Part shown: in pieces, positions 1-11,176 of the stretch | Position numbering within the stretch: position 1 is the first letter of the stretch | Layout of the letters: every line of letters starts with the position of its first letter | Source of the DNA: an uncultured Pelagibacteraceae bacterium | GTDB taxonomy: Bacteria > Pseudomonadota > Alphaproteobacteria > Pelagibacterales > Pelagibacteraceae | NCBI GenBank assembly: GCA_902592985.1 | Contig: CACJGR010000003.1 | Coordinates: 25,220 to 89,219, forward strand | DNA length: 64,000 nucleotides | Direction of reading: 5' to 3' | Made by a program: the position numbers and the translations under genes | Notes under the pieces: generated by a model | The model's database searches: none | What the model saw: the letters and a program-made list of their open reading frames with translations, nothing else | Told to the model about the DNA's origin: nothing

Positions 1-501
1 TCAAATGATGTTTTGGAAATGGAAAAAATGTTAAATGAATACTTGCAGTTTGCACGTTCAAGTTTTGCTGAAAAAACAGAAAAATTTAATATGGCTGAAT
101 TAATATTAAACAATATTGAGAAATATGGAATTAAAAATATATCAACAAAGTTAGATAAAACAATTGTCATGAATGGTAGAAAAAATTTAATTCAAAGATG
201 TATTAATAACCTTATTGATAATAGTATAAAATATTCAAATAACATTAATATCCAGTTAACTAAAAATAAGAATTATTTATCTTTAATAATAGACGATGAT
301 GGCCCAGGAATTTCAAAAAAAGAGTACAGCAATGTTTTTAAACCATTTTATAAGATAGATAAAAGTAGAAGTGACTCTAAATCTAGTGTGGGGCTTGGCA
401 TGTCTATTGCTTCAGATGTTGTTAGATCACACGGTGGAAGCATTGACTTAGACAAATCTCCACAAAATGGCCTGAGAGTTAAAATTATTTTCCCTTTTTA
501 G
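1..501 (+). CDS. Sensor histidine kinase, EnvZ-like C-terminal part (5' end outside window)
   Basis: Frame is open to the left edge (SNDVLEMEKMLNEYLQFAR); ATPase motifs NLIDNSIKYS, DDGPGI, GLGMSIASDVVRSHGG. The TTG start at 13 is only an ORF-caller artefact. Confidence 0.88.
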   Translation, partial: SNDVLEMEKMLNEYLQFARSSFAEKTEKFNMAELILNNIEKYGIKNISTKLDKTIVMNGRKNLIQRCINNLIDNSIKYSNNINIQLTKNKNYLSLIIDDDGPGISKKEYSNVFKPFYKIDKSRSDSKSSVGLGMSIASDVVRSHGGSIDLDKSPQNGLRVKIIFPF

Positions 502-733
502 ATTTTTTTTTTCTATAATTTTTTTCTAACTTCTGTATTTTTTTTTCTAAATTTTCAACTCTCTTATTTAAAATCTCCGTTTCTTCTTTACTAGTTAGTT
601 TCATTTTAAAAATTACTTCATCCCTTTTTGATTTCAATATGTTAAGAATTTCCGAACTTAGATCTCTATAAGATATAAGACCTTGTTCAAATAATTTTGC
701 CAGTTTATCAATTACAAATTTTGATTTTGACAT
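485..733 (-). CDS. UbiK/BMFP-type accessory factor family protein (short coiled coil)
   Basis: MSKSKFVIDKLAKLFEQG...ILKSKRDEVIFKMKLTSKEETEILNKRVENLEKKIQKLEK; likely start is the internal ATG at 733, not 814. Confidence 0.6.
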   Translation of the reverse strand: MSKSKFVIDKLAKLFEQGLISYRDLSSEILNILKSKRDEVIFKMKLTSKEETEILNKRVENLEKKIQKLEKNYRKKKSKKGK

Positions 734-778
734 ATATTCATTTATAAAACTAATATATTCTACATTTATTATTTTAAA

Positions 779-1543
779 ATGTTTATTAATAATTTTGACC
801 CAGTTGCATTTCAAATTTTTTCCTTTGAAATAAGGTGGTATTCACTAGCATACATTTTTGGGATCATATTTGGATGGCTTTATTGCAAAAAAAAATTAAT
901 CAAGGATGAAAAATTACTTAATTTATTTGACGATCTTATAACTTATTTAATAATAGGAATTATTTTAGGTGGACGTTTAGGTTACGTCATATTCTATAAT
1001 TTAGAATACTATTTAGAAAATTTTCTTGAAATATTAATGATTTGGAATGGAGGTATGTCTTTCCATGGAGGACTAATAGGAGTTGTTTTAGCAACTGTAA
1101 TTTTTAGTAAAAAACATAAAATTAATTCATATATTTTTTTAGACTTTATTGCCTTAGTTGCGCCAATTGGATTATTTTTAGGAAGAATAGCAAATTTTAT
1201 CAACTCTGAACTTTATGGAAAAGAAACAGATGTTTTTTGGTCAGTAAAATTTGTTTCTATTGATAATATATCAAGACATCCTTCGCAAATATATGAAGCT
1301 ATATTTGAAGGTCTAATTCTTTTCTTTGTATTAAACCATTTTGCAAAAAAAGATAATTTTAAAAAACCAGGATTAATTTCATCAATGTTCTTAATATTTT
1401 ATTCTTTTTTTAGATTTGTATTAGAATTTTTTAGAGAGCCAGATTTTCAAATTGGTTACTTGTTATATCAATTAACTCTTGGACAACTTATTAGTGTTGT
1501 ATTTTTCTCATTAGGAATATTTTTATACTTAAAAAAGAAATGA
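779..1543 (+). CDS. lgt: Prolipoprotein diacylglyceryl transferase
   Basis: GGRLGYVIFYN, GGMSFHGGLIG, GRIANFINSELYGK, HPSQIYEA motifs. Confidence 0.95.
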   Translation: MFINNFDPVAFQIFSFEIRWYSLAYIFGIIFGWLYCKKKLIKDEKLLNLFDDLITYLIIGIILGGRLGYVIFYNLEYYLENFLEILMIWNGGMSFHGGLIGVVLATVIFSKKHKINSYIFLDFIALVAPIGLFLGRIANFINSELYGKETDVFWSVKFVSIDNISRHPSQIYEAIFEGLILFFVLNHFAKKDNFKKPGLISSMFLIFYSFFRFVLEFFREPDFQIGYLLYQLTLGQLISVVFFSLGIFLYLKKK

Positions 1544-2592
1544 GAATTAAAAAAAAAAATATCTTAACCTTAGACAAATATATTTACGAAGCATTATACA
1601 ATAGTAAGTCTGGTTATTATATGAAAGGTAATCCTTTTGGAAAAAATGGTGATTATATAACTGCTCCAAACATTTCTATATTATTTTCAGAAATGATTGC
1701 AATATGGATAATTTTATTTTGGGAAAATCTAAAATGCCCTAAAAAATTCAATCTCATTGAATTAGGTGCTGGTAACGGTGAAATGATGAAACAAATAATT
1801 AAAACTTTTGATAGATTCCTTGTATTTAAAAATTGCTGCAAAATTAATATTTTGGAAAAAAGTATTTATTTAAAAAAAATTCAAAAAAAAAAACTTAAAA
1901 ATAGAAATATTAAATGGTTAAAAAACCTAAATGAGTTACCAAATATTCCAAGTATATTTATTGGAAACGAATTTTTTGATGCTTTACCAATTAAACAATT
2001 AATTAAAAAAAATAATGAATGGTATGAAAGAAATGTCAAATTTTCTCAATTAAGCCAACCAAAATTTATAGATATTTTGATTAATATAAAAAAAATTGAA
2101 AGAAAAATTGGTTTTAAAATTTCTCATAAACAAAAATTTATTGAATATTCGCCATTATTAATTGAGTATCTTAAAATAATTTCAAAGAAAATAAATTCTA
2201 ATAGTGGAGGAATATTAATTATCGATTATGGATATTGGAATAACAATATGAAAAATACACTTAAATCAATATATAATCACAAATTCAATAAAGTATTAGA
2301 TAATTTTGGCCAATCTGACATTACTTATAATCTTAGTTTTAATCTTGTAAAAAAAATACTGAAAAAATTGAATTTAAAAATATGTGGAATGACAAACCAA
2401 AAAAGCTTTCTTACAAATCTTGGAATATTAAAGAGGGCAGAAATTATTTCTAAAAACTTACCTTTTTCAAAAAAAGCCGACATTTACTTTAGAATCAAAA
2501 GATTAATTGATAAAAATTCAATGGGTGAACTATTTAAAGTCATGCTAGCAACAAATAAAAATGTGAATTTTCAAACAGGATTTATAAATTGA
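1540..2592 (+). CDS. SAM-dependent methyltransferase, MidA/NDUFAF7 family
   Basis: YYMKGNPFGKNGDYITAPNIS, ELGAGNGEMM, GNEFFDALPIKQ motifs. Confidence 0.88.
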   Translation: MRIKKKNILTLDKYIYEALYNSKSGYYMKGNPFGKNGDYITAPNISILFSEMIAIWIILFWENLKCPKKFNLIELGAGNGEMMKQIIKTFDRFLVFKNCCKINILEKSIYLKKIQKKKLKNRNIKWLKNLNELPNIPSIFIGNEFFDALPIKQLIKKNNEWYERNVKFSQLSQPKFIDILINIKKIERKIGFKISHKQKFIEYSPLLIEYLKIISKKINSNSGGILIIDYGYWNNNMKNTLKSIYNHKFNKVLDNFGQSDITYNLSFNLVKKILKKLNLKICGMTNQKSFLTNLGILKRAEIISKNLPFSKKADIYFRIKRLIDKNSMGELFKVMLATNKNVNFQTGFIN

Positions 2593-3350
2593 TAAAATCA
2601 AAAAAGCTTTCAAGATTTAAAGAGATAAAACATGGATTCTTTAATAAAAAAGGAGGTAAATCCAAAGGAATATATGAAAGTTTAAATTGTGGCATAGGTT
2701 CGTTGGATACAAAAAAAAATGTAATAAACAATTTAAAATTAGTTTGTAAAAAAATTAATTGTTCTTCTAGGAAACTTATTTTGTTAAATCAAATTCATAG
2801 TAATAAATTTTATTTTATAGGTAAAAATTTTAAATTTAATAAAAAAAAATTAAAAGGAGATGCCTTAATTACTAATGTCAAAAAAATTGCTATAGCTGTT
2901 TTAACTGCCGATTGTGTGCCAATATTAATTTATGATAAAAACCTTAAAATCGTTTCTATAATACATGCTGGATGGAAAGGAGTTTATATAGGGATAATTA
3001 AAAGAATTATTAAATTTTTAATAAAAAATGGGAGTAATGCTAAAGATCTAATTGCAGTAATTGGGCCTGGTATTTCGCAGAAAAACTACGAAATACAAAA
3101 AGATTTTAAAGATAAATTCATTAAAAAAGACAAACAAAATAAAATTTTTTTTAAATTAATAAAAAACAAAACATATTTTGGCCTAAATAAGTATATTTAC
3201 TCTCAATTGAAAAAACTTGGTGTTAATAACATAGAAATAATTAACAAAGATACATTTGATCCAAAAAATAATTTTTTTAGTGCAAGAAGATCTATTCATA
3301 ATAAAGAGAATGATTATGGTAGAAATATTTCAATAATTATGATTAATTAG
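2589..3350 (+). CDS. Laccase-domain/YfiH family protein (PgeF-like)
   Basis: LNQIHSN, TADCVPILIYD, HAGWKGVYIGI motifs. Confidence 0.88.
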   Translation: MIKSKKLSRFKEIKHGFFNKKGGKSKGIYESLNCGIGSLDTKKNVINNLKLVCKKINCSSRKLILLNQIHSNKFYFIGKNFKFNKKKLKGDALITNVKKIAIAVLTADCVPILIYDKNLKIVSIIHAGWKGVYIGIIKRIIKFLIKNGSNAKDLIAVIGPGISQKNYEIQKDFKDKFIKKDKQNKIFFKLIKNKTYFGLNKYIYSQLKKLGVNNIEIINKDTFDPKNNFFSARRSIHNKENDYGRNISIIMIN

Positions 3351-3359
3351 AATATCTCA

Positions 3360-4292
3360 ATGAAATTACTAACTGGAAATAGCAATAAAATCTTAAGTAA
3401 AAAAATCTCTAATTATTTAAAGTCTAAACTTATTAATTCAAGTATTAGAAAATTTGCTGATGGAGAGATATACATAGAAATTAACGAAAATATTAGAGGC
3501 AATAGTATTTTTATAATTCAATCAATTTCTTCACCAGCCAATGACAACTTAATGGAATTATTGTTATGTATTGATGCACTTAAAAGATCTTCTGCAAAAA
3601 ATATTACAACGGTCATTCCTTACTTTGGTTATGCAAGGCAAGATAGAAAGGTAGTGCCAAGAACATCTATTTCAGCAAAATTAGTTTCTAATTTAATTAC
3701 AAAAGCTGGAGCAGATAGAGTTGTAACGGTTGATTTGCATGCTGGACAAATTCAAGGTTTTTTTGATATACCGGTCGACAACTTATTTTGTACACCCATC
3801 TTTGCAAGACATATAAAGAAAAATGTTAAAAGCAAAAATATTATTTGTGTAGCTCCTGATGTAGGTGGGACTGAAAGAGCCAGGGCCCTTGGAAAATCAT
3901 TAGACGTTGGTTTGGCAATTGTTGATAAGAGAAGACCTGCCCCAGGTAAATCACAAGTAATGAACGTCATTGGAAATGTTAAAGATAAAACTTGTATTAT
4001 AGTTGATGATATAATTGACTCTGGAGGAACTATTATAAATTCTGCAAAAGCTCTTAAAGATAGAGGTGCAAAAGAAGTTTATGCTTACATTACTCATGGC
4101 GTTTTAAGTGGTGAAGCAGTAAAAAAAATTCAAAATTCAGTAATAAAAAAATTGGTTATAACAGATAGTATTGATAATGAAATAAGAGTTAATAAAGCTA
4201 AAAATATTGAAGTTTTAACTATTTCTAATTTAATGGGCGAAGCTATAAAAAGAATTTCTAATTCAACATCAGTATCTGACTTATTTAAATAA
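3360..4292 (+). CDS. prs: Ribose-phosphate pyrophosphokinase
   Basis: [42 protein letters not shown]. Confidence 0.96.
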   Translation: MKLLTGNSNKILSKKISNYLKSKLINSSIRKFADGEIYIEINENIRGNSIFIIQSISSPANDNLMELLLCIDALKRSSAKNITTVIPYFGYARQDRKVVPRTSISAKLVSNLITKAGADRVVTVDLHAGQIQGFFDIPVDNLFCTPIFARHIKKNVKSKNIICVAPDVGGTERARALGKSLDVGLAIVDKRRPAPGKSQVMNVIGNVKDKTCIIVDDIIDSGGTIINSAKALKDRGAKEVYAYITHGVLSGEAVKKIQNSVIKKLVITDSIDNEIRVNKAKNIEVLTISNLMGEAIKRISNSTSVSDLFK

Positions 4293-4336
4293 TTTCCTTG
4301 AGTTATAAATAACATGTGATAAAAACCTTTGTTTTT

Positions 4337-5107
4337 ATGAATTCACTTGAAGCGACCATTAGAAATACAAATACTAAAGGAGAAGTTAATGCCCTTAGAT
4401 CTAAAGGTATAGTTCCTGCTATAGTCTATGGAGGAAAAAATGAAAACCAAAAAATTTCTGTCTCAAAAAAAATAATTAAATTATTGGTAGATAAAGAAAA
4501 TTTTTTATCAAATATTTTAACATTAAACATTGAAGGTAACTCTCAAAATGTTTTACCAAGAGAAATAAAATTTGATACAATTACGGATGAACCAATACAT
4601 GTAGATTTTTTAAGAATAGTTAAAGGAGCAAAAATAGCTTTGGAAATTCCAGTTAAATTTATAAACAATGAAAAATCACCAGGATTAAAAAGAGGTGGAG
4701 TGCTTAATATTGTTAGAAGAAAAGTAGAATTAAAGTGTCCAACAGAAAATATTCCTGATCAATTAGTTGTAGATTTAGAAAATAAAGATATAGGTGAAAG
4801 TTTTAAAATTTCATCAATTAAATTGCCAGAAGGTGTAACACCAACTATTCAAGGCAGAGATTTTGTTGTGGCAACTCTTGCCGCTCCAACAATTATTAAA
4901 GAACCTGAAAAACCAGCTGAAGAAACTGCTCAAGATGCTGAAGGTGTAGAAGGTACTGAAGCAAGCGCTGAAGGAGCAGAAGGAGAAACTAAAGCTGCAG
5001 AGACCGATAAAAAAGAAGGTGATAAAAAAGAAGTTGAAAAAGGTGATAAAAAAGAAGGCGACAAAAGCAAGAAAGAAGATAAGAAGGCACCAACTGAAAA
5101 AAAATAG
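4337..5107 (+). CDS. rplY: 50S ribosomal protein L25/general stress protein Ctc with acidic/lysine-rich C-terminal tail
   Basis: MNSLEATIRNTNTKGEVNALRSKGIVPAIVYGG; two-domain L25/TL5; tail KEGDKKEVEKGDKKEGDK. Listed ORF begins at GTG 4316; ATG 4337 is the likelier start. Confidence 0.9.
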   Translation: MNSLEATIRNTNTKGEVNALRSKGIVPAIVYGGKNENQKISVSKKIIKLLVDKENFLSNILTLNIEGNSQNVLPREIKFDTITDEPIHVDFLRIVKGAKIALEIPVKFINNEKSPGLKRGGVLNIVRRKVELKCPTENIPDQLVVDLENKDIGESFKISSIKLPEGVTPTIQGRDFVVATLAAPTIIKEPEKPAEETAQDAEGVEGTEASAEGAEGETKAAETDKKEGDKKEVEKGDKKEGDKSKKEDKKAPTEKK

Positions 5108-5147
5108 TCAAAACAGTGAAAATCTCCAGTTTCTATTTTAAAAAATT

Positions 5148-5708
5148 ATGCTTTTATTCGTAGGCTTAGGCAATCCAACACCCGATAGTGAAAACAATAG
5201 GCATAACATAGGTTTTAAAATCATTGATGCTATAAATAAAAAATTTGGCCTTTCAAAACAAAAACCAAAATTTAAAGGACTGCTCACAACTGGAAGCATT
5301 AGCGGAAAAAAAGTTTATGCAATTAAACCTCTAACGTTTATGAATAACTCAGGAATATGTATTCGGGAATTAATAGAATACTTTAAAATTGAAAGTGAAA
5401 ATGTAATTGTTTTCCATGATGATCTTGATATTGATTTTGGAAAAATTAAAGCAAAATTTGGTGGATCAAGTGCAGGTCATAATGGGATTGAATCAATAGA
5501 TAAATTTATTGGAAAAGATTATTCAAGAATAAGGATAGGAATAGGTAAACCAAAAAAAAGTTCTGATGTGACAGATCATGTTCTTAAAGATTTTGACGAA
5601 GATGAAATTAAAGACTTACAAAAAATTACTACCCTTATAACTGACTCTTTGTCTATTCTAATTGATAAAAAATTAGATCTTTTCTCTAGTACAATAAATA
5701 ATAAGTAA
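5148..5708 (+). CDS. pth: Peptidyl-tRNA hydrolase
   Basis: FVGLGNPTPDSENNRHNIGF, KPLTFMNNSG, HDDLDIDFGKI, GGSSAGHNGIESI. Confidence 0.95.
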   Translation: MLLFVGLGNPTPDSENNRHNIGFKIIDAINKKFGLSKQKPKFKGLLTTGSISGKKVYAIKPLTFMNNSGICIRELIEYFKIESENVIVFHDDLDIDFGKIKAKFGGSSAGHNGIESIDKFIGKDYSRIRIGIGKPKKSSDVTDHVLKDFDEDEIKDLQKITTLITDSLSILIDKKLDLFSSTINNK

Positions 5709-6781
5709 TGAGTTTTAAATGTGGAATTGTTGGCTTGCCAAATGTTGGTAAATCAACTTTATTCAATGCTTTAACAAATTCAAGCAAAGCACAAGCTGAA
5801 AATTTTCCCTTCTGCACTATTGATCCAAACATCGGTGTTGTTCCTGTTCCTGATGATAGATTAGATAAATTAGTTAAAATTTCTAATTCTAAAAAAAAAA
5901 TAAATACTACAATATCTTTTGTTGATATAGCTGGTCTTGTAAAAGGTGCATCTAAAGGTGAAGGATTAGGAAATAAATTTTTATCACACATCAGAGAAGT
6001 TGATTCAATTATTCATATGATTAGATGCTTCGACTCTAATGATATTCAAAATGTTAACCCAAATGTAGATCCTATAAGAGATCTAGAAATTATTGAAACT
6101 GAAATAATGTTGGCAGATTTAGAGTCTATCCAAAAAAGACTTGATAAAAAAAATAAGAAAAATATAAATAAGAATAAATTAAAAATCTTGGAACTAGCTT
6201 CAGATTGCATTAATAATAACAAAAGCCTTAAAATTTTAAATGAACAATTTAGTAGTAAAATTTTAAATCAAACTGGTCTTTTATCAGTTAAACCAAAAAT
6301 TTATGTCTGTAATGTAGATGAGAAAAGTGTTCAAAATGGTAATAAATATACTGAAAATTTCATAAAAAAATTTGGAGATAAGAGTACATTAATTGTTTCA
6401 GCAGAAATTGAAAATCAGATAAATCAATTAGAAAGCGATGAAAAAATTAATTATATGAAAATGATTGGATTAAAAGAAACTGGCCTTACTGTGTTAATAC
6501 AAAAAAGTTACAATGTTTTAGAATTAGAAACTTTTTTTACATCAGGACCAGAAGAAACTAGAGCTTGGACTATGCAAAAAAATTGTTCTGCACCAAAAGC
6601 AGCAAGTGAAATTCATACAGACTTTGAAAAAGGATTTATTAGAGCCGAAACAATTGCTTACGATGATTTTATAAAAAATCAAGGATGGACAAATTCTAAA
6701 ACAAATGGGAAAATGAGGCTAGAAGGTAAAGATTATATTGTTAAAGATGGCGATATATTAAACTTCAGGTTCAACACGTGA
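5708..6781 (+). CDS. ychF: Redox-regulated ATPase/GTPase YchF (OLA1 family)
   Basis: CGIVGLPNVGKSTLFNALT, NFPFCTIDPNIG, TGS domain at C-terminus. Confidence 0.96.
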   Translation: MSFKCGIVGLPNVGKSTLFNALTNSSKAQAENFPFCTIDPNIGVVPVPDDRLDKLVKISNSKKKINTTISFVDIAGLVKGASKGEGLGNKFLSHIREVDSIIHMIRCFDSNDIQNVNPNVDPIRDLEIIETEIMLADLESIQKRLDKKNKKNINKNKLKILELASDCINNNKSLKILNEQFSSKILNQTGLLSVKPKIYVCNVDEKSVQNGNKYTENFIKKFGDKSTLIVSAEIENQINQLESDEKINYMKMIGLKETGLTVLIQKSYNVLELETFFTSGPEETRAWTMQKNCSAPKAASEIHTDFEKGFIRAETIAYDDFIKNQGWTNSKTNGKMRLEGKDYIVKDGDILNFRFNT

Positions 6782-7543
6782 CCAAAGTCTTTTCATGCTG
6801 AAATAAGCCAAAATACTTAAAATTATTAAATATATAATAGCTTTAAAGCCAATTTTATGTCTTGCTTCAAGATGGGGTTCTGCTGCCCATGCAAGGAAAG
6901 TTACTACATCTTTTGCCATTTGTTCTTTTGTTGCTTTTGTTCCATCGTTATATTCTACTAATCCTTCAGATAAAGGGTTCGGCATCATTATTTTATTTCC
7001 AATCATATAGGTATTATAGTAGACGCCATCAGCAATAGTTACATCACTAGGTGGATTGTCATAACCAAGTAAAACAGAATAAATATAATTGGCTCCTCCG
7101 CTTCTAGCTTTAACTAATACAGACATATCAGGTGGATAAGATCCTCCGTTAGAAGCTTTAGCCTCCTCAATATTTTGATAGGGTTCTACAAATTTGTCTG
7201 AAAGTTTTGCTGATCTAGTAAACATTTCACCATCACTATTAGGTCCATCTGTTAGCTCAAAGTTTGAAGCAATTGCTTTGGCTTGTTCTTTGGAAAACTC
7301 AGGTCCACCCTTTTCTGCAAGGTTTCTATAACTTAGAAGTTTCATTGAATGGCAAGAAGCACAAACCTCTGAGTAAACTTGATATCCTCTTTGTAAAGAA
7401 GCTCTATCAAATTTTCCAAATATACCTTTAAAGCTCCAATCAACTTTTAACAATTCTTTATTTTTTTCTCCGGCCTCAATTCTTTGGTTATTAAAAGCAA
7501 ATAAAATAAACAAGATAAAAATTATTTTAAAATAAAATTTCAT
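6758..7543 (-). CDS. petC: Cytochrome c1 of the bc1 complex
   Basis: CASCHSMKLLSYR heme motif, PPDMSVLVKARSGGANYIYSVLLGY, C-terminal TM helix. Confidence 0.94.
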   Translation of the reverse strand: MKFYFKIIFILFILFAFNNQRIEAGEKNKELLKVDWSFKGIFGKFDRASLQRGYQVYSEVCASCHSMKLLSYRNLAEKGGPEFSKEQAKAIASNFELTDGPNSDGEMFTRSAKLSDKFVEPYQNIEEAKASNGGSYPPDMSVLVKARSGGANYIYSVLLGYDNPPSDVTIADGVYYNTYMIGNKIMMPNPLSEGLVEYNDGTKATKEQMAKDVVTFLAWAAEPHLEARHKIGFKAIIYLIILSILAYFSMKRLWSRVEPEV

Positions 7544-7554
7544 AATTTTAGTTA

Positions 7555-8808
7555 TTAAGTGCTCATTTTATTATTTTGTGCTCCATCAATAGACTCGTTT
7601 AATACAGGTTCAGAAATACTTAGTGGCAGTGGTATTGTTTTTTCTTTAAAACCTAAAACAGGAAGTATTACTAAAAAATGTATAAAATAATAAGCAGTAG
7701 CTACCCTTGCTATTAGTAAATATATACCTTCTGGAGGCAACGCCCCCATATAACCTAACACAAGAACATCTAATACAAGCAACCAGTAAAACTGTCTATA
7801 TAGAGGTCTAAAAAGTGCTGATCTAATTTTTGAGGTATCTAACCAAGGCAATATTACCAAAACAAAAATCGAAGCAAACATTGCAATAACGCCTAAAAGC
7901 TTATCGGGTATTGATCTTAAAATCGCATAAAAAGGTAGTAAATACCATTCAGGAACAATATGAGTTGGTGTAACTAGTGGGTTTGCTTCAATATAATTAT
8001 CTGCATGACCTAACAAATTGGGTGCATAAAAAACAAAAAAAGCAAACAAAGTTAAAAAAACTAACAAAGCAAACAAATCTTTAATTACTATATAAGGATG
8101 AAAGGGAACTGTGTCTTTTGATGGTTTTTTAACTTCAATACCCACTGGATTATTATTTCCCGGAACGTGTAGTGCCCAAATGTGTAAAATTACTAAACCT
8201 AAAATTAAAAATGGAAAAAGATAATGTAACGCATAAAATCTAGTTAATGTTGGGCTATCTACTGCAAATCCCCCCCATAACCAATTAGTAATACTCTCTC
8301 CTATTAAAGGCACGGCACTAAACAAGTTAGTAATTACAGTAGCTGCCCAAAAACTCATTTGCCCCCAAGGCAGTACATATCCCATAAATGCTGTCATCAT
8401 CATTAAGAAATATATTATCATTCCTATGATCCATATAACTTCTCTTGGTGACTTATATGATCCATAATATAAAGATCTAAATATATGAATATAAACTGCC
8501 AAGAAAAACATTGATGAACCATTTGCATGAAAATATCTTATTAACCACCCATAATTTACATCTCTCATTATATGTTCAACACTTTCAAACGCTAGATCAG
8601 CTTGGGCTACATAATGCATAGCCAATACAATCCCAGTAATAATTTGGCCTAGTAAACAAAAAGTTAGTATGCCTCCGAAAGTCCACCAATAATTTAAATT
8701 TTTTGGAGTTGGATACTCTCTTAAATGTGCGCTAAGAGACAATAAAGGCAATCGATCATTAAACCATTTTCCAAGCTTTGATGACGGAACATAATTGTGA
8801 TCACTCAT
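7555..8808 (-). CDS. petB: Cytochrome b of the bc1 complex
   Basis: [50 protein letters not shown]. Confidence 0.96.
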   Translation of the reverse strand: MSDHNYVPSSKLGKWFNDRLPLLSLSAHLREYPTPKNLNYWWTFGGILTFCLLGQIITGIVLAMHYVAQADLAFESVEHIMRDVNYGWLIRYFHANGSSMFFLAVYIHIFRSLYYGSYKSPREVIWIIGMIIYFLMMMTAFMGYVLPWGQMSFWAATVITNLFSAVPLIGESITNWLWGGFAVDSPTLTRFYALHYLFPFLILGLVILHIWALHVPGNNNPVGIEVKKPSKDTVPFHPYIVIKDLFALLVFLTLFAFFVFYAPNLLGHADNYIEANPLVTPTHIVPEWYLLPFYAILRSIPDKLLGVIAMFASIFVLVILPWLDTSKIRSALFRPLYRQFYWLLVLDVLVLGYMGALPPEGIYLLIARVATAYYFIHFLVILPVLGFKEKTIPLPLSISEPVLNESIDGAQNNKMST

Positions 8809-8815
8809 TCACTGA

Positions 8816-9328
8816 TTATCCTATCTTTATTGTATTGTTATTAACAAATTCATATTTCGGTATTTGCATATTTTGTGGAGCGGGTCCTTTTCTAATTCTT
8901 CCAGACGTATCATAATGTGATCCATGACATGGACAAAACCATCCATTATAATCGCCCTTATCTTCTAAAGGCACGCATCCAAGATGAGTACAAACACCAA
9001 GCATTACTAACCATTCAGGGTTTTTTGCTCTATCTTCATCTTTTTCAGGATCTATTAAGTCATCTAATTCGACTGATCTAGCCTCTGCTATTTCTTCTTG
9101 AGTTCTTCTTTTTATAAAGACCGGTTTCCCTCTCCAAAGTACTGTTATAGATTTTCCAGGCTCAATTAAACTAACATCAACTTCTGTGCTTGCTAGAGCT
9201 TTTACAGAGGCATCTGGATTCATTTGATCTATCAATGGCCAAATAGCCGCTCCAACTCCAACCGCACCAAAAGCATATGAGGCGGTATATAAAAAATCTC
9301 TTCTTTTTGGTTTTTTTTGATCAGACAT
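8816..9328 (-). CDS. petA: Ubiquinol-cytochrome c reductase Rieske iron-sulfur subunit
   Basis: [17 protein letters not shown] anchor; CTHLGCVP...CPCHGSHYD. Confidence 0.96.
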   Translation of the reverse strand: MSDQKKPKRRDFLYTASYAFGAVGVGAAIWPLIDQMNPDASVKALASTEVDVSLIEPGKSITVLWRGKPVFIKRRTQEEIAEARSVELDDLIDPEKDEDRAKNPEWLVMLGVCTHLGCVPLEDKGDYNGWFCPCHGSHYDTSGRIRKGPAPQNMQIPKYEFVNNNTIKIG

Positions 9329-9416
9329 ATTAAAAAATTATGTTTATTCTTATCTAATATATGATTTCATATAGGAAAAGAGATTTATTTCTAATGGCAA
9401 CAATGACACACAAAAA

Positions 9417-9881
9417 ATGAATTTAGGGCCAAAAATAGCGCTTTATGAACCGGATATACCGCAAAATACAGCCGCAATTATTAGAACCTGCACTTGCTTG
9501 GGTGCAATGATTGAGATTATTGAACCATGCGGATTTATATTTAATGATAAACGTTTCAGAAGAGTTGTTTTAGATTACCTGGATAAAAAAATGATCAAAT
9601 TTTATCCTAATAAAGAAGTATTTTTTAAATTTAAAAAAAAGGAAAATGAAAGAATAATACTTATGACTACTAAAGCTTCTGTTTCATACTCTTCTTTTAA
9701 TTTTAAAATGAATGATACAATTTTGTTTGGAAGGGAAAGTTCTGGAGTTCCTAAAAAAATTCATAATTTAGTTGATAATAGAATTAAAATACCTTTAAGG
9801 TCTGGAAAAAGGTCTCTAAACTTAGCATCTTCTGTTGCAATAGTTCTTGCTGAGAGCATGAGACAAAATAAAATTATTTAA
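9417..9881 (+). CDS. trmL: tRNA (cytidine(34)-2'-O)-methyltransferase, SPOUT family
   Basis: ALYEPDIPQNTAAIIRTC, LFGRESSGVP, IPLRSGKRSLNLASSVAIVLAE. Confidence 0.93.
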   Translation: MNLGPKIALYEPDIPQNTAAIIRTCTCLGAMIEIIEPCGFIFNDKRFRRVVLDYLDKKMIKFYPNKEVFFKFKKKENERIILMTTKASVSYSSFNFKMNDTILFGRESSGVPKKIHNLVDNRIKIPLRSGKRSLNLASSVAIVLAESMRQNKII

Positions 9882-9888
9882 AATAAAT

Positions 9889-10698
9889 ATGAAAATTAAA
9901 AATAAACAAAAATTAGCTAGACAATGGTTCATGGAATTACAGAATATAATTTGTAATAGTATTGAACAATTAGAAAAAAAGTATGGATCTAATAAAAAAT
10001 TTAAAAAAAATAAATGGAAACATGGTGAGTTTAGAATAATTAAAGGTGAAGTAATTGAAAAAGGAGGTGTTGCATTTTCAAATGTAATAGGAAAATTTTC
10101 TAAAGAATTCGCAAAAAAAATCCCTGGAACTAAAAAAAATACTAATTTTTGGTCTTCAGGTGTTTCGGTAGTATTTCATCCAAAAAATCCTAAAATCCCT
10201 GCTATGCATTTTAACACTAGATTTATTTGTACACAAAAAAATTGGTTTGGTGGTGGTATGGACATAACACCTTGTCTTGTTGATAATAAAGAAAAAAAAT
10301 ATTTTCATAATGAATTAAAAAAAATATGTGATTTTCATAATAAAAAATATTACTCTAAATATAAAAAGTGGTGTGATAAATATTTTTATCTACCACATAG
10401 AAATGAATCTAGAGGTATAGGTGGTATTTTTTTTGATTATAAAATGGATAGTTGGGACAAGGATTTTTCTTTTGTTAAAGATATTGGTATTACTTTTGCT
10501 TATTTAGTTAAAAAAATTATAGAAAAAAAAATGTTTTTAAAATGGACAAAAAAAGAAAAAGAAATTCAATTATTAAAAAGAGGTAGATATGCTGAATTTA
10601 ATTTATTGTATGATCGTGGAACAAAATTTGGCTTAAACAGTGGTGGTAGCCCTGATGCAATATTAATGTCTATGCCTCCAAATGCAAAATGGAACTAA
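9889..10698 (+). CDS. hemF: Oxygen-dependent coproporphyrinogen III oxidase
   Basis: [59 protein letters not shown]. Confidence 0.95.
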   Translation: MKIKNKQKLARQWFMELQNIICNSIEQLEKKYGSNKKFKKNKWKHGEFRIIKGEVIEKGGVAFSNVIGKFSKEFAKKIPGTKKNTNFWSSGVSVVFHPKNPKIPAMHFNTRFICTQKNWFGGGMDITPCLVDNKEKKYFHNELKKICDFHNKKYYSKYKKWCDKYFYLPHRNESRGIGGIFFDYKMDSWDKDFSFVKDIGITFAYLVKKIIEKKMFLKWTKKEKEIQLLKRGRYAEFNLLYDRGTKFGLNSGGSPDAILMSMPPNAKWN

Positions 10699-11176
10699 AA
10701 TGAAAAAAGAACCAATAACTATTACTGGTCTTGAAAAATTAAAAAATGAGTTAATGTTCTTAAAAGAAAAAAAACGCCCTGAAATAGTTTCTGCAATAGC
10801 AGAAGCAAGATCTCATGGTGATTTAAAAGAAAATGCAGAGTACCATGCTGCAAAAGAACAGCAATCACACAATGAGGGAAGAATAGAAGAAATTAATGAC
10901 ATAATTGCTAGAGCAGATGTGATTGATATAACAAAGATAACTAATGAAGGAAAAGTAATTTTTGGTTCAACTGTTTATTTAATAAATTTAGACACTAGAG
11001 AAAAAATTAATTACAAAATTGTTGGAAAAGATGAAGCAGATTTAAAAAAAAAACTTATATATTTTCAGTCACCTATTGGTAAAGGACTAATCGGAAAAAT
11101 GAAAAATGATTTAATCGAAATATCTACTCCAGCGGGTACAAAAAACTTCGAAATTAAAGACGTACAATATATTTAA
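10682..11176 (+). CDS. greA: Transcription elongation factor GreA
   Basis: [23 protein letters not shown]-terminal [10 protein letters not shown] domain. Confidence 0.95.
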   Translation: MQNGTKMKKEPITITGLEKLKNELMFLKEKKRPEIVSAIAEARSHGDLKENAEYHAAKEQQSHNEGRIEEINDIIARADVIDITKITNEGKVIFGSTVYLINLDTREKINYKIVGKDEADLKKKLIYFQSPIGKGLIGKMKNDLIEISTPAGTKNFEIKDVQYI

